From Cladocopium goreaui (Eukaryota; Sar; Dinophyceae; Suessiales; Symbiodiniaceae), in NCBI GenBank assembly GCA_947184155.2, contig CAMXCT020002013.1:306001-370000 (forward strand): a stretch of 64,000 bases of DNA. The letters run 5' to 3'. The translations under genes were made by a program, and so were the position numbers. A model generated the notes under the pieces. It was not told where the DNA came from and ran no database searches. It was given only the letters and a program-made list of their open reading frames with translations. Shown one piece after another: positions 1 to 11,300 of the stretch. How positions within the stretch are numbered: the first letter of the stretch is position 1; each line of letters begins with the position of its first letter.

Positions 1-480
1 CAACATGCCCAGTGTCAATAGTTCAATCATCATCCACATTGCACCCCATTGATGGTTGTCCATGGCCACGGCAAATTTGCTTGGCGCCATCCACCATGGC
101 CCGGTTTCTCGAGACTTCCATGTTATCAACGGATCATAGAGTCTCCCAATAGGGGGAGAAGTCAATTAGCTGATTTTTACCTTCCAAAAGTTACGGAGAA
201 CTTAAGATACCTTCCAAGAAATCGTTTATGAAAGTATGGCGTTGCCTCTATAGTTTATGTGGATAATATATTCGGCATATCAACCCCCAAAAGTTGGGAT
301 ACAACCCCTTTACCATCCTATACCTGTGTTATGTATATTATATATATATTATATTTTAAATTATATATATATAATCATATATATATCATATTTTATATAT
401 ATATATATGTATTATATAATATATAATATCAAATATATATATATATATTACTATATATATAATATATATATATAATATTG
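1..480. other. no gene seen; AT microsatellite at the end
   Basis: I see no supported coding segment. The last part (about 336-478) is a degenerate TA/ATAT microsatellite; the open frame that runs through it is only a Tyr/Ile-rich translation of the repeat. Confidence 0.6.
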
Positions 481-960
481 CCCGCAGACGCCGTGTGTTG
501 CCCAGACATTAACATTGAGAATGTCGTGCTGTCAAATACGATAGGAGAGATTGCAGAAAATACTGCATATACGCAGTTTTTTCTGGTTTAGGATTCAAAT
601 TTTTCAGGGTTTAGGTTTTAGGGTTTTAGGGTTTAAGGTTTTAGGGTTTTAGGGTTTAGGATTTTAGGGTTTAGGGTTTTAGGGTTTTAGGGTTTAGGCT
701 TTAGGGTTCGTCGTCTGGGAAATCTCAAGACAATGGCCCTGCGCAGGTGTTTGAGCATGCTGAAGAATAATGCTTCAACGCCATTTGAACTTTCCGGGCA
801 ACACACAGCGCCTGGCCGTGATATATATGTGTATGTGTATATATATATATATTATTTTCACTTCTAACATTTTCACTTCCTGGATGCACGTCCAAGTATG
901 ACCTTATACCCCCCATGGTTGTTAACACCGACCATGGAACATCAGCCACACCTCCACGGC
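480..960. repeat. duplicated block, copy 1, with telomere-like array
   Basis: This block starts at GCCGTGTGTTGCCCAGACAT and carries a degenerate TTTAGGG/TTTTAGGG array at about 603-712. It recurs with high identity at about 1,755-2,035, including the flanks on both sides of the array (CGTCTGGGAAATCTCAAGAC to the right). An AT microsatellite has expanded inside this copy at about 820-855. The repeat is seen directly; its mobile nature is inference. Confidence 0.75.
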
Positions 961-1030
961 GACTTCGCTACTTCGTTACCTGATCAGCTTGCTGAAGGTG
1001 CCAATTTTAGGTGCAGAAAATGGCTTTCCC

Positions 1031-1135
1031 ATGGGTTTAACATGGTTTAACTTATCATTTCGATGGGTTCAACATGGTTTAACTTATCATTTCGATGGTT
1101 TCAACATGGTTTAACTTATCATTTCGATGGTTTTT
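1031..1135. repeat. ~31-bp tandem repeat, 3 copies
   Basis: Three copies of GGTTYAACATGGTTTAACTT followed by ATCATTTCGAT stand in tandem. Non-coding. Confidence 0.8.
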
Positions 1136-1470
1136 CGATATATGGTATCTGCTCTCTTGTTTGGGAACGAGACTGAAGCAATTTGAAAACACGAGTTCCC
1201 CCCACCCTTTTGAAGGATACTAACAGAAACATGAAGCTGCTGTCAAACCCGCAACTCATCTGATGCTTTCACCGCAAAACTACCATGATGATACAGATTT
1301 GGCTACGGGTCAAAACCCTGGTACCCTGGTTCACATCAAAATAGCTGGTATGGCTGGATGTTCATCCCTAGGTCTCAACGAATTCCCATTTCAGGGAGAT
1401 TCAGATTGCTGGTCTGCCATCATCCTTTGACCAACCAAAACCCAGGGCCTTCAGACGCACGGGTTGTCTC

Positions 1471-1495
1471 GCGCGCGTGATTTTATCACGCGCGC
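1471..1495. other. perfect GC-rich hairpin
   Basis: An 11-bp perfect stem (GCGCGCGTGAT at 1471-1481 pairing with ATCACGCGCGC at 1485-1495) closes a TTT loop. It is strongly GC-rich in an AT-rich setting. It resembles an intrinsic hairpin but has no following T tract, and no adjacent gene is recognised, so no function is assigned. Confidence 0.7.
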
Positions 1496-1754
1496 CCCCG
1501 CGCTCTTAGGCCCCTATGATGGGCGACTGAGCCGCAATGGCAAGAGCAAGATGTATAGAATGGAGAAACAGCGGCAGGAGTTATCAGGAGTTTTATCCCT
1601 GGCTGATAAGAGGTGCCATGAACCTTTGAAATTGATCACTCCTCATGCTGCCCCAAGCAGGTTGGTCAGGTTTGTCAGTTATACCAGTTATACCTAGCTT
1701 TGTTGGTGGGATATCCTGGACATCTATGGGTCAAAATGATCGACTCCCAGAGAC

Positions 1755-2035
1755 AAATGCCGTGTGTTGCCCAGACATTAACATTGAGGATGTCGTGCTG
1801 TCAAATACGATGGGAGAGATTGCAGAAAATACTGCATATACGCAGTGTTTTCTGGTTTAGGATTCAAATTGTTCAGGGTTTAGGTTTTAGGGTTTTAGGG
1901 TTTAAGGGTCTAGGGTTCGTCGTCTGGGAAATCTCAAGACACTGGCCCTGCGCAGGTGTTTGAGCATGTTGAAGGATAATGCTTAAACGCCATTTGAACC
2001 TTCCGGGCAACACACAGCACCTGGCCGTAGTATTA
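1755..2035. repeat. duplicated block, copy 2, with telomere-like array
   Basis: Second copy of the 480-960 block, with a shorter TTTAGGG-like array (about 1,877-1,917). The two copies share sequence before and after the array, so they are a duplicated unit and not independent telomere repeats. Confidence 0.75.
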
Positions 2036-2140
2036 TAATATTGGCAGGCGCATTGGTACCCCAATGTTGAAGCCATATTCAGGTACTCACATGTTCTCAC
2101 TGTGTCTACTGTTCTTAATTGGTTCCCAGGTCCACCCAAT

Positions 2141-2282
2141 TCAATGGCCATTTTAGGAACCTAAATTGGAGGTACCTACCATATATAAGGCCTATGTAAG
2201 GCCTAAATTTCAGGGAATATCACCACAAAATATGGCCTTATATGGTACAGTACCTCCATTTTAGCCTGAAATTCCCATTGAC
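2141..2282. mobile_element. inverted-repeat element, family B
   Basis: Both ends read TCAATGGCCATTTTAGGAAC... and (reverse complement) GGTCAATGGGAATTTCAGGC. Inner arms GGAGGTACCTACCATATATA and GGTACAGTACCTCC pair around AAGGCC. A related copy lies at 7,480-7,620 and a partial one at 12,178-12,235. Non-autonomous; no transposase seen. Confidence 0.6.
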
Positions 2283-3849
2283 CAATCTACACGGCCATCT
2301 TTTTGCCGCAGAAGAAATGGTCGTCTCAAGCCATCCGCAAGGCCAATGGAACTGAGTGGCAACGTTTCTCGGGATGGTGGCGACAGCAACCCAATTTTTA
2401 CATGGTTTTTACATGGCATCAATGTCAATATCTTTTTTTTATATTTTTTGGGGATGAATATCTATAAAATACCTATGACCTATGGGGCTGATGATTTTGG
2501 GGGATGAACATCCATAACGGAACTAGCCGCTGGATGATTCGAACTTGGAGTATTCACCAACAGTTACTTGGTGTATTCTTTCCTACCAGAGTCAGTCGCT
2601 TTTTTGCTGGAGGTCGCTTCACTACCAGGCAGACTGCAACTGGAAGTGTCTGGTGGAATTTGAAAGATGCCCAAATTTACGGCTAAAGACGAGTAAAACG
2701 GGATGCCTGGAATCTCCCAAAAAGTGTGGAAAACGATGGGAAAGTGGACCTCCATCACCTATTATATATATATATATATATCCATCACCTATATACTATG
2801 TGATCCGAGAAAACTATGATTTTGCTGAACTTGAGCAAAATTGCAAGAAACACCAAAATTTCTAACATGTCCTCTATAAACGTCACATTCTGAGTGCGTC
2901 AACCATTCTCTACCATTTAACAGTTGCGTTATAGACCAAGAACATGACGAACATGTATGAAATTGTACTGAGGTAAAGCCAATCATAAACCATCCCCAAT
3001 GGGAATTTATCATGGGATCATGGCAGTGGGTCTGCCACGACATTGCCATTGCCAGAAAATCTTTCTCGTCCCGTCCCGTCCCAGTTCGTTCGCCAAGTTT
3101 GCGAACATCAATCTTTACAACTACAGTAGTTTAACTGGGTTTTGTGGTGCGCATAAATTATGGTTATATGATGTTATATGGTGGTCAATAAATTACTTGA
3201 AATTAGGGGGCACCACTTTGTGTATCAGATATTAGTATCAAATATGCATCATATGCCTTGGGTCTCCCGGACTGTTGCTGTCTTCTTGCTTTGGGGCCAC
3301 GTAGCCTCAGAGCATATCTGGGAGTTTCCGTGGCGGCCCAGCATTCGGAGTTCGTCTAAATTCGGGGGATCTATGCAACAAAAACTGCCACTTTCATGCG
3401 GACAAACCATCATTGACGATGGTAAATGTGAGGATACCAGATTTTCTGAGCTATGTTCGATCTTATCCTGAGATATCCTGAGTGGGTTTTATATGGTTTT
3501 ATCAAGTTGCCATTTCAACTTAAAATCATGATTCTCCATCCTAAGTGGATGTTGGGGTACAAAATTCTTTGGACGCTTAAAATCAGTAAAGCCGGAAGGG
3601 ACTCAAAATTTACTGAGCAGCCCGTCCCATAGAAAAAACTAAAAACCATAGAGAACATGTTGGTGAAAGCATGTCCAATGGGTTCAATCAGTCCAATCCA
3701 CTCCTAAGACATAGCAGACCCTGCGGGCTGTTTGGGGGTCACCTGGACCACTACCTTCTGTGTTCAACCCCACTACGGTAGGACCTGAAATTGAGTGTCA
3801 AGATTTTTCTGATAGATTTGGAGGTTTCCTAATAATCCTAAGTCATGGG

Positions 3850-3998
3850 GGTACCCATAAATCAATCCAAATCATCTATTTTAATAGGAGTTTCCATTAC
3901 ATCATTATAAACCATCCAAATCATCTATTTTAGTAGGATTTTCCATTATAAACCATCCAAATCATCTATTTTAGTAGGATTTTCCATTAGAAACCATC
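3850..3998. repeat. tandem repeat AAACCATCCAAATCATCTAT, 3 copies
   Basis: Repeated unit of about 40-55 bp containing AACCATCCAAATCATCTATT and TTAGTAGGATTTTCCATTA. A related sequence is near 37,205-37,260. Confidence 0.6.
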
Positions 3999-4149
3999 CA
4001 TTCATAGGGACCTTTATCTTCGGAAACTCCCCAAATCCACTCCCCGACCCCGGGATCCACCGAGGACGCTGCCATGACTGGGCCATTCCGCGCTATCAAT
4101 CCTTGGATCTTTTGGTGGATGATCTTCCAAAGTTGAGGTCATGAGTATA

Positions 4150-4251
4150 TCAATGGATTGGTTTAAGGGAAAATCGAAACCGGAAACCATAGATTTTCCC
4201 ATGAAGATCATGGGGCTTTCCTGTAAATTTTCCATTAAACCAATCCATTGA
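4150..4251. mobile_element. inverted-repeat element, family D
   Basis: Ends TCAATGGATTGGTTTAAGGG and its inverted counterpart TTAAACCAATCCATTGA. A second copy with the same ends is at 5,382-5,481. About 100 bp, no coding capacity. Confidence 0.75.
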
Positions 4252-4352
4252 GTATATCTAATTGGTGGTATACCTACCCCCCTGAAAAATATGAGTGAGT
4301 TGGGATATACCTAAGTATTTGTTCCTAAAAAGTTTTTTCTTCACCACCATAA

Positions 4353-4458
4353 CTGGTTGGTGGTATACCTACCCCCCTGAAAAATATGAGTTCGTCAGAT
4401 TGGATCATGATTCCCAACTGAATGGGAAAATTAAAAAAAAATGTTCCAAACCACCAAC
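4353..4458. mobile_element. inverted-repeat element, family C
   Basis: Left end CTGGTTGGTGGTATACCTAC, right end AAACCACCAAC. Other copies are at 5,682-5,785, 22,157-22,258 and 41,397-41,503. A fragment of the left half lies just upstream at about 4,261-4,300. Confidence 0.7.
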
Positions 4459-4472
4459 ATTTGGTATATTGA

Positions 4473-4577
4473 TGTGGTTAAAACAATGTCATAAACTACC
4501 CATTTTCCTGGGAATGGTAACCATACCACCTATAAAAATGGTGACTGGGGGAGAGTTTATGACATTGTTTTAACCAC
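4473..4577. mobile_element. inverted-repeat element, family E
   Basis: Ends TGTGGTTAAAACAATGTCAT and ATGACATTGTTTTAACCACA are perfect inverted repeats about 20 bp long. A diverged copy is at 13,421-13,519. It directly follows the family C element. Confidence 0.75.
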
Positions 4578-5227
4578 AAAAAGCTGGTGATGGTGGGTGA
4601 AGATGATGAAACTGTTCCTGGAGAACCTCCAATAGGAACCTTCAGGAACCAGGTCCCCACCGAAAACGCCAAGATCATAGATGATCATAGGGTCACACGA
4701 TGTCGCACAATGTCTCCAACCCTATGTGGGTCACAAACGATCCGGAAGTCGAAGCAAAGGTGGGGATGGAACCGGCACGAATCACAGTTTCTAGAGAGTT
4801 AACCAGGTCCTTTAGGCAGCACTTCAGTGGTCAATAGGACATCATGTGCTTTATTTTAGCTGGAACACCACTACACTGATACCACCTTTACTATATTTTA
4901 CCATAAGGTGTTGCTGTCTTTCCCTATCATGTAATGATGTAATGGTCAAAAATTGGAAGGCAGTCCCCGCTTGTAAGACAAACCCATATGTGTCATGGTC
5001 TGGTAAAATGGGCATGGTAATCTGTCCAAGTATGGAATCCAAACACATAATGGGCATATGAATCACGATGAAAATGGAAGACACTCCCCCAATCTGGGCA
5101 ATATAATTCATGCCAGTTTCGACCGTGGCACAGATGCATATTCTGACTATAATGTTATATAATGTTATATTAAAATCTCCATATGTTTGATGGTAAAATC
5201 ATCATAAACATCCCCAAGTGTGTTGCT

Positions 5228-5335
5228 TCAAACCGCCCAATGCTTCACCCTGTTACGGCCCTTGGGATCCCTTGGGTCACCAGACACGATGGACGGCCCA
5301 CCGTGCGACTGGATGTGCATCTTGGAGAAAAAGTC
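5228..5335 (-). CDS. uL1 exon, C-terminal (terminal exon)
   Basis: The acceptor is CGCAG|GAC. It encodes DFFSKMHIQSHGGPSIVSGD and then a short basic tail ending HWAV and a TGA at 5,228-5,230 (36 codons with the stop). SHGGPSI matches the family's sTMGPsi block. It enters in phase 0, as left by the 6,315-6,387 exon when its GA donor is used. A stop in frame makes it a good terminal exon. Confidence 0.65.
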   Translation of the reverse strand, partial: DFFSKMHIQSHGGPSIVSGDPRDPKGRNRVKHWAV

Positions 5336-8300
5336 CTGCGATTGGCATCCCCAGTGGTGAATTTTGATCCCCAAAAATAGATCAATGGATTGGTTTAAGG
5401 GAAAAAATCTACAGGAAACCATAGATTTTCCCATTAAATATGGGGTTTTCCTGTAAATGTTCCCTTAAACCAATCCATTGAATAGACTTACTGGTGCGTT
5501 TTACGTAGGGAATGGATGGGACTGGGGAAATGGGATGATTATTACTAGTGATTATAGATCATTCCCTCATTGGTGCGTTTTACGTAGGGTTGCTGGATGG
5601 GTTGCTGGGGGTTGCGATTGGATGATGATTATTCCCGAAAATTCCCTGCGTAAAACGCACCAGTAAGTAGAAGAAGTGAAGCTGGTTGGTGGTATACCTA
5701 CCCCTCTGAAAAATATGAGTTCGTCGGTTGGGATGATGACATTCCCAACAGATGGAAAAATAAAAAAAAACAAACCACCAACCAGGAAGGTTCAATTTGG
5801 GCTATTTTACCCTCTGGTAAACGTTTACATAACTATGGAAAATCACCATGCTATTTAGCTGGCTAAATCAACGAACTTTCGATAAAAGGGCCATTTTCAA
5901 TATATCGCAAACTGAAAAAACGTTTACCAGAGGGTAAGTCGGGTAAGTGGTGCCATCCCCAGATTTTTCGATCTGGGGGACTGGATGGCCGCACCTCGGG
6001 GGACCCCGGGGACCTCGCCCGTGAGTCTGCGACTTGGGGCCTGGGGACTGTCGGGTATCTCCACTGGTCTGACCATTTTCGTGGTTCAAAACATTTCAAA
6101 TCCATTTCTTCTCCCACTCCAGATTTTAGATCAACTTTAGTGCTTGGATTTATACATCACGTTAACCCTCGAAATCACCCCGAAATCACCCGAAATCATG
6201 CAGGATATACCAACACCATGGATCATATCCAGATCTGGAGTGTGTCAGACTGACCATGTCTTGCCAGGAATGACCATGTTCCATCCATTTTCCATCCATT
6301 TTCAATTTTCGCTCCTTCTGCTTCTTGGCTCCCTCCGGGGCTTTGTCAGCCAACTGTTGCAGCAAGCTGCGAAGATTCTCCAGCAACCTTGGACAACAAT
6401 CGCTACGTCCATCCCCCGAGTCCGTTGTCCCCCAAGAAGGACGGATGTGTGTTTGAAAATATGGGCAATATACGGCCCAAGATAGATAGATATATATATA
6501 TATATATTATATTATATTATATTATATTATATATTATATATTATATTATATTATATTATATTATATAATATTATATTATATTATATTGTATTATATTATA
6601 TTATATTGTATTGTATTATATTATATTATATTATATTGTATTATATTATATTATATTATATTATATTGTATTATATTATATTATATTATATTATAATATT
6701 ATATAATATATATATATAGAATATATATAATATAATATATATATATATATAGAATATATATAATATATATATAGTGGGAAAGTTGGTAAATCATGTCTTC
6801 AGAGTGGGAAATCATGATTGGCATACCATGACTATCAAAAAGCCCCCAGCCCAATCCACAGCCTCTTGGATTCCCGGGCTTTTCCTTGCCCTGCGACTGT
6901 TTGCCAAAGGGCACCGAGATCTCGGACGGACGGACCGTCGGACGTCCAGGGGATGACTTCTGATTCTCTTGGATCAAACTGGTTTAATGGGATTTATAGC
7001 GATTTAATGGGATTTAATGGGATTTATAGCGATTTAATGGGATTTAATGGGATTTTATAGTGATTTAATGGGATATTAATGGGATATACCCTCTGGTAAA
7101 CTAACATAGCTATTGAAAATGACCATTTATAGTGAGTTTTCCCATTAAAAATGGTGATGTTCCATAGTTGTGTAAACGTTTACCAGAGGGTAAACATACT
7201 TAAACTATAGTCTAAACTGGACATTTACCCTCTGGTAATGACTAAGAGTTGGCGATATATTGAAAATGGCCCAGTCGAAAGTTCGTTGGTTTAGCCAGCT
7301 AAATAGCATGGTGATTTTCAATAGCCATTTCGATTGTTGTACGTTTTTATGGTTCCCCAATCCTAATCACCATCACTCACGGTGAGGTCGATAGTCTTTT
7401 TTTTTCGGCCCACCAAGAGATGGCCGATGGAACACGATGAGATTGTTACCTTCATGCACCAATGGTATATTTGCCTATATCAATGGCCATTTCAGGAACC
7501 TAAGGAACCTAAATTGGAGGTACCTACCATATATCAAGGCCTATGTATGGGAATATCCCCACACAATATGGCCTTATATGGTAAAGTACCTCCATTCTAG
7601 GATCCTGAAATTTCCATTGACTATAGATTGCATTGAAATGCCACCATTTGACCAAAATCAACTGCCAAATCTAGGCGCATTTTGCGCATGTATGGCACAG
7701 GAAGTGTCAAGCCGTGCTTGAGGGACAGCATCGTTTTTGTGCCACGTCTTCAACTGAGCCATATCCGAACCCCCCCTTTTATATGGTTTACTGGATATGC
7801 AGGCTTTAGCAGCTAGTCATCAACTATGGGAATCCTGCCCCCAACGAGTAGGAAGGCATGAGCGAATCTTTGGCCAACCCATCCCCAGAAACCCAGCTTT
7901 GATGACTGGAATCGTTTATTGATGGCACTAAAACTCGGAATCCTCAAACAAAAGAGGACAGTTGTTGCCGTACGTTGCTTAGACAAGGTTATCTATAACA
8001 TATATGTATATATATATATATTATGTATATGTATAATATATTATGATATATTATAATATACTATTGTATATGTATACTTGTATAATCTTGTATATTGAAT
8101 TACACATTGGTCTACCTCAATTTTTTCTCATGTCCAACTTTTCTCTCGGCCCAGGAACCACCATTCGCGCTCCACTGCGGAGCTCGAGGGTTCCTGGCAC
8201 CGGCCCGGTTTGTTTGCCACCAATATCTAGCAACAAATATGAGGGATTGTCAGTCAGTCACAAAAAATGGGGGTACATCTATGGAATCTATGGTTTTTTT

Positions 8301-11300
8301 TCTTAAGTCAACTGGGAGATTTTCAGTTTTCCTCACCATGACTTGGATGATTTGGGGTACCCCCATGACTTAAGAACCTCCATGAAGCAACAACATGATC
8401 TTTGGATGTGGCTTAAAATGGGGTATAGCCCCAATATAAGGCAATAAGCACTAGGGAGACTTATGATTAATGATTAACCAGCGGATTTGGGGTTTTCCAA
8501 CAAACCCAAAAGCTGGTTGGGGTATTATGGGGATATATTGGGGATATAACTAACCGAGGTATTGTTGGAAATACATTATATATCATATATGGTAACATTC
8601 TATTGACATTCAAGTATCTTCTACATAGATGGGAATTCGGGAGGCACTTAGGGGAATATGATGGGATAGAATCTGATATATACCCTCTGGTTATTTAACA
8701 TAGCCATGGAAAATCCCTTATAAATGGAGGGTTTTAATGGGAAAATCATCTATAAATGGGCCATTTTCCATGGCTATGTTAAATAACCAGAGGGTACATG
8801 GCTTCAGCAACTCATCAACTCATCAAACTGAAAAATTCACCCCAAAGCCATCCACGGCTCGCCTCCTTTCTTCCACTCCTTGATGGCTCCCTCAATGTCA
8901 CTCACCTGATCCAGGATGATCCAGGTTGATCCATCACCGATGGTCGAAGAGTCGAAGATGAAACCCATAAGATATTTTTTTCAGATTTTTTGGGCTACCC
9001 TCTGGTAAACTAACATAGCTATGGAAAATCACTATTTTTAATGGGTAAATCCACTGTAAATGGTCATGTTCAATAGCTATGTTAGTTTACCGGAGGCTAC
9101 CCGAAACATGTTGAAACTACCAAGCACTTTGTCATTGAATCATATTGAATCCATTTAAGGGGAGTGTGAACCCGATACGCCGGAGCTTCTGTTGGCTTCA
9201 GGGGCCATCCAATCTTTTTCGGGCTACTGAATTTCGACCAAGCAAACTACAATTGACTTCAATCCATGTTTAAACTATCCTTTCATTAAACTGGCTATGA
9301 AAATTGGGGGGACATGCCAGTTGAATCATTTCGAGACAGACCCATAGCAACCCCCCAAAAGATGTCGAAAAGCTCAACAATCTATCTAGTTTGAAGGGTT
9401 GCTATGACTGGCATAAACTCCCCACTTTTTCACACCATCTCTCCCAACCAAGATTCCCTGCTACGGTGCCAGACTTGGGAGACGGCATCAAGCGCCTGCG
9501 TTCGAAGGATCCCCCTATCAATCCATGGCGCTGGTATTTTTGGCTGCTTGGATTGCTTGACTGGGGATTTTTGATGGTTAATGTATAGGACAATAGCACC
9601 GCGAAGCGCGTGAACTGGACGAGGATGATCAGGGATGATTTAGGGCATTATACGGGTGTCAACATGTGTCAACCCATAAATGAAACTGGAATCGTAAACC
9701 AGCTGCCAGACAAGGCTGGGATATTGCTCCCAGCGACGCCCCCCACCTCTTTCCCAAGATTTTACCGAGCTTTGCCAGGGCTGGCATGCTGGCAGGCTTA
9801 GTAATCAAGACCTGAGTCACCGCTGGGTGCGTTCAACGTAGAACCAACGCTGGTTGAACTGGACAAGGCTGAAAGGCTTGCTTGATGAAGTCAGATAGAT
9901 ACATAGATACATAGATACATAGATACATAGCCATGCATGTTACTTCGATGTAAGATGAACTTTGGATGGATATGGATGGATATGGGTGGATATGGATGGA
10001 TATGGATATGGATCTTCAGCGTCATAAAATTTCGATCTCCCAGTCATCTGACATCCCATGAGATGCGTCCAAGCAGCATCGAACTCAAACTCCTCTGCTT
10101 GAATCTGATCTTGAAGTGTCTGCAAAAAGGGCCCCAATGCGGCCCAAAAAATGCTGGGGATCCGGTAAACAAAAAAAAACACAAAATGCTGGGAGTATCT
10201 GGGAGTTGTTCTGAGTGATTCGAGATGTCCTTCGCCGTTGGAAAAAACATATCACCAAAACAGTCTACAATCAAGTCATGTTCAATATTTCATTTAATAA
10301 ATTGGTGATGTTAGTGGATTCAATATTCATTGAATTTAATGGATTCCAATGGCTGCCTTTTTGAAAGAACTTTGCAGTCGTTGCTGTCTGATTTGGAACA
10401 ACTCCAACTGTCATTGATCTCTGCATATCTCGGTAGGAACTCTCCACACGCTTGACTTACCCTCTGGTTATTTAACATAGCCATGGAAAATCACCATTTC
10501 TAATAGGTAAACCATCTATAAACGGGCCATTTTCCATGGCTATGTTAAATCCGCCCACACCGCTTTGGCGGTGAAGGCGTGCTTATTGGGGGGCAACAGC
10601 AACACTAAATGCTCAATGACATTTGTTAATATAGCAGTCGCTATATCAGCTTTAGCTGGGGGGGGGGGCCAAAAACGGTTTCGCACCGAGACCAGACCCC
10701 AAAAACGGTTTCGCACCGAGACCAGAATACGGTGGTGTTTTCGACATTTTTCGAGGATTTTTGGGTGTCTGAGCGCAAGAGGGTATTGAAATGGAATTTT
10801 GGGTCATTTTGGTAGCTTTCCGGCAATGGAAAAACGGCCAAAAATGAAAAAAACATTGTACATAGCAAGATTTTGCAGGGTTTTTGGATGCCAGAGCATT
10901 GAAAACACTGCAAAAACAAGTGTTTTGGACTGACGTTATAGCAAAAAACGTGTAAATTACCGTATGCTTGACTGGAAACATTACAAAAACACTGTCAAAA
11001 GCAATGTTTTGGAAGGATTTACTGCCTTTATGGCAAAAAACGTGTAAATTACCGTCTGTTTGACTGGAAACATTGAAACACTGTCAAAAACAATGTTTTG
11101 GAAGGATTTCTTATTGAAACTTCTTAGCTTGAAGAGCCCCCACGGGGGAAAACCACCCTTAGCCCCTCTCACGGACCGAAATAAACCTGCGGTGTGGGCG
11201 GCCACCCCACGCGAAGCGGGGTGAATAACCAGAGGGTAGCTGGATCTCCATCTGTAACATCTGAGGCAACATCCCCCAGCTTTAGGCCTTGCCGGCAATG

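Noticed and set aside
11199-11262. An additional uL1 exon (GDVASDVTDGDP) ending next to a TIR-A-like end
   Set aside because: The frame does not join the 9,747-9,796 exon in phase and would need a CT donor.
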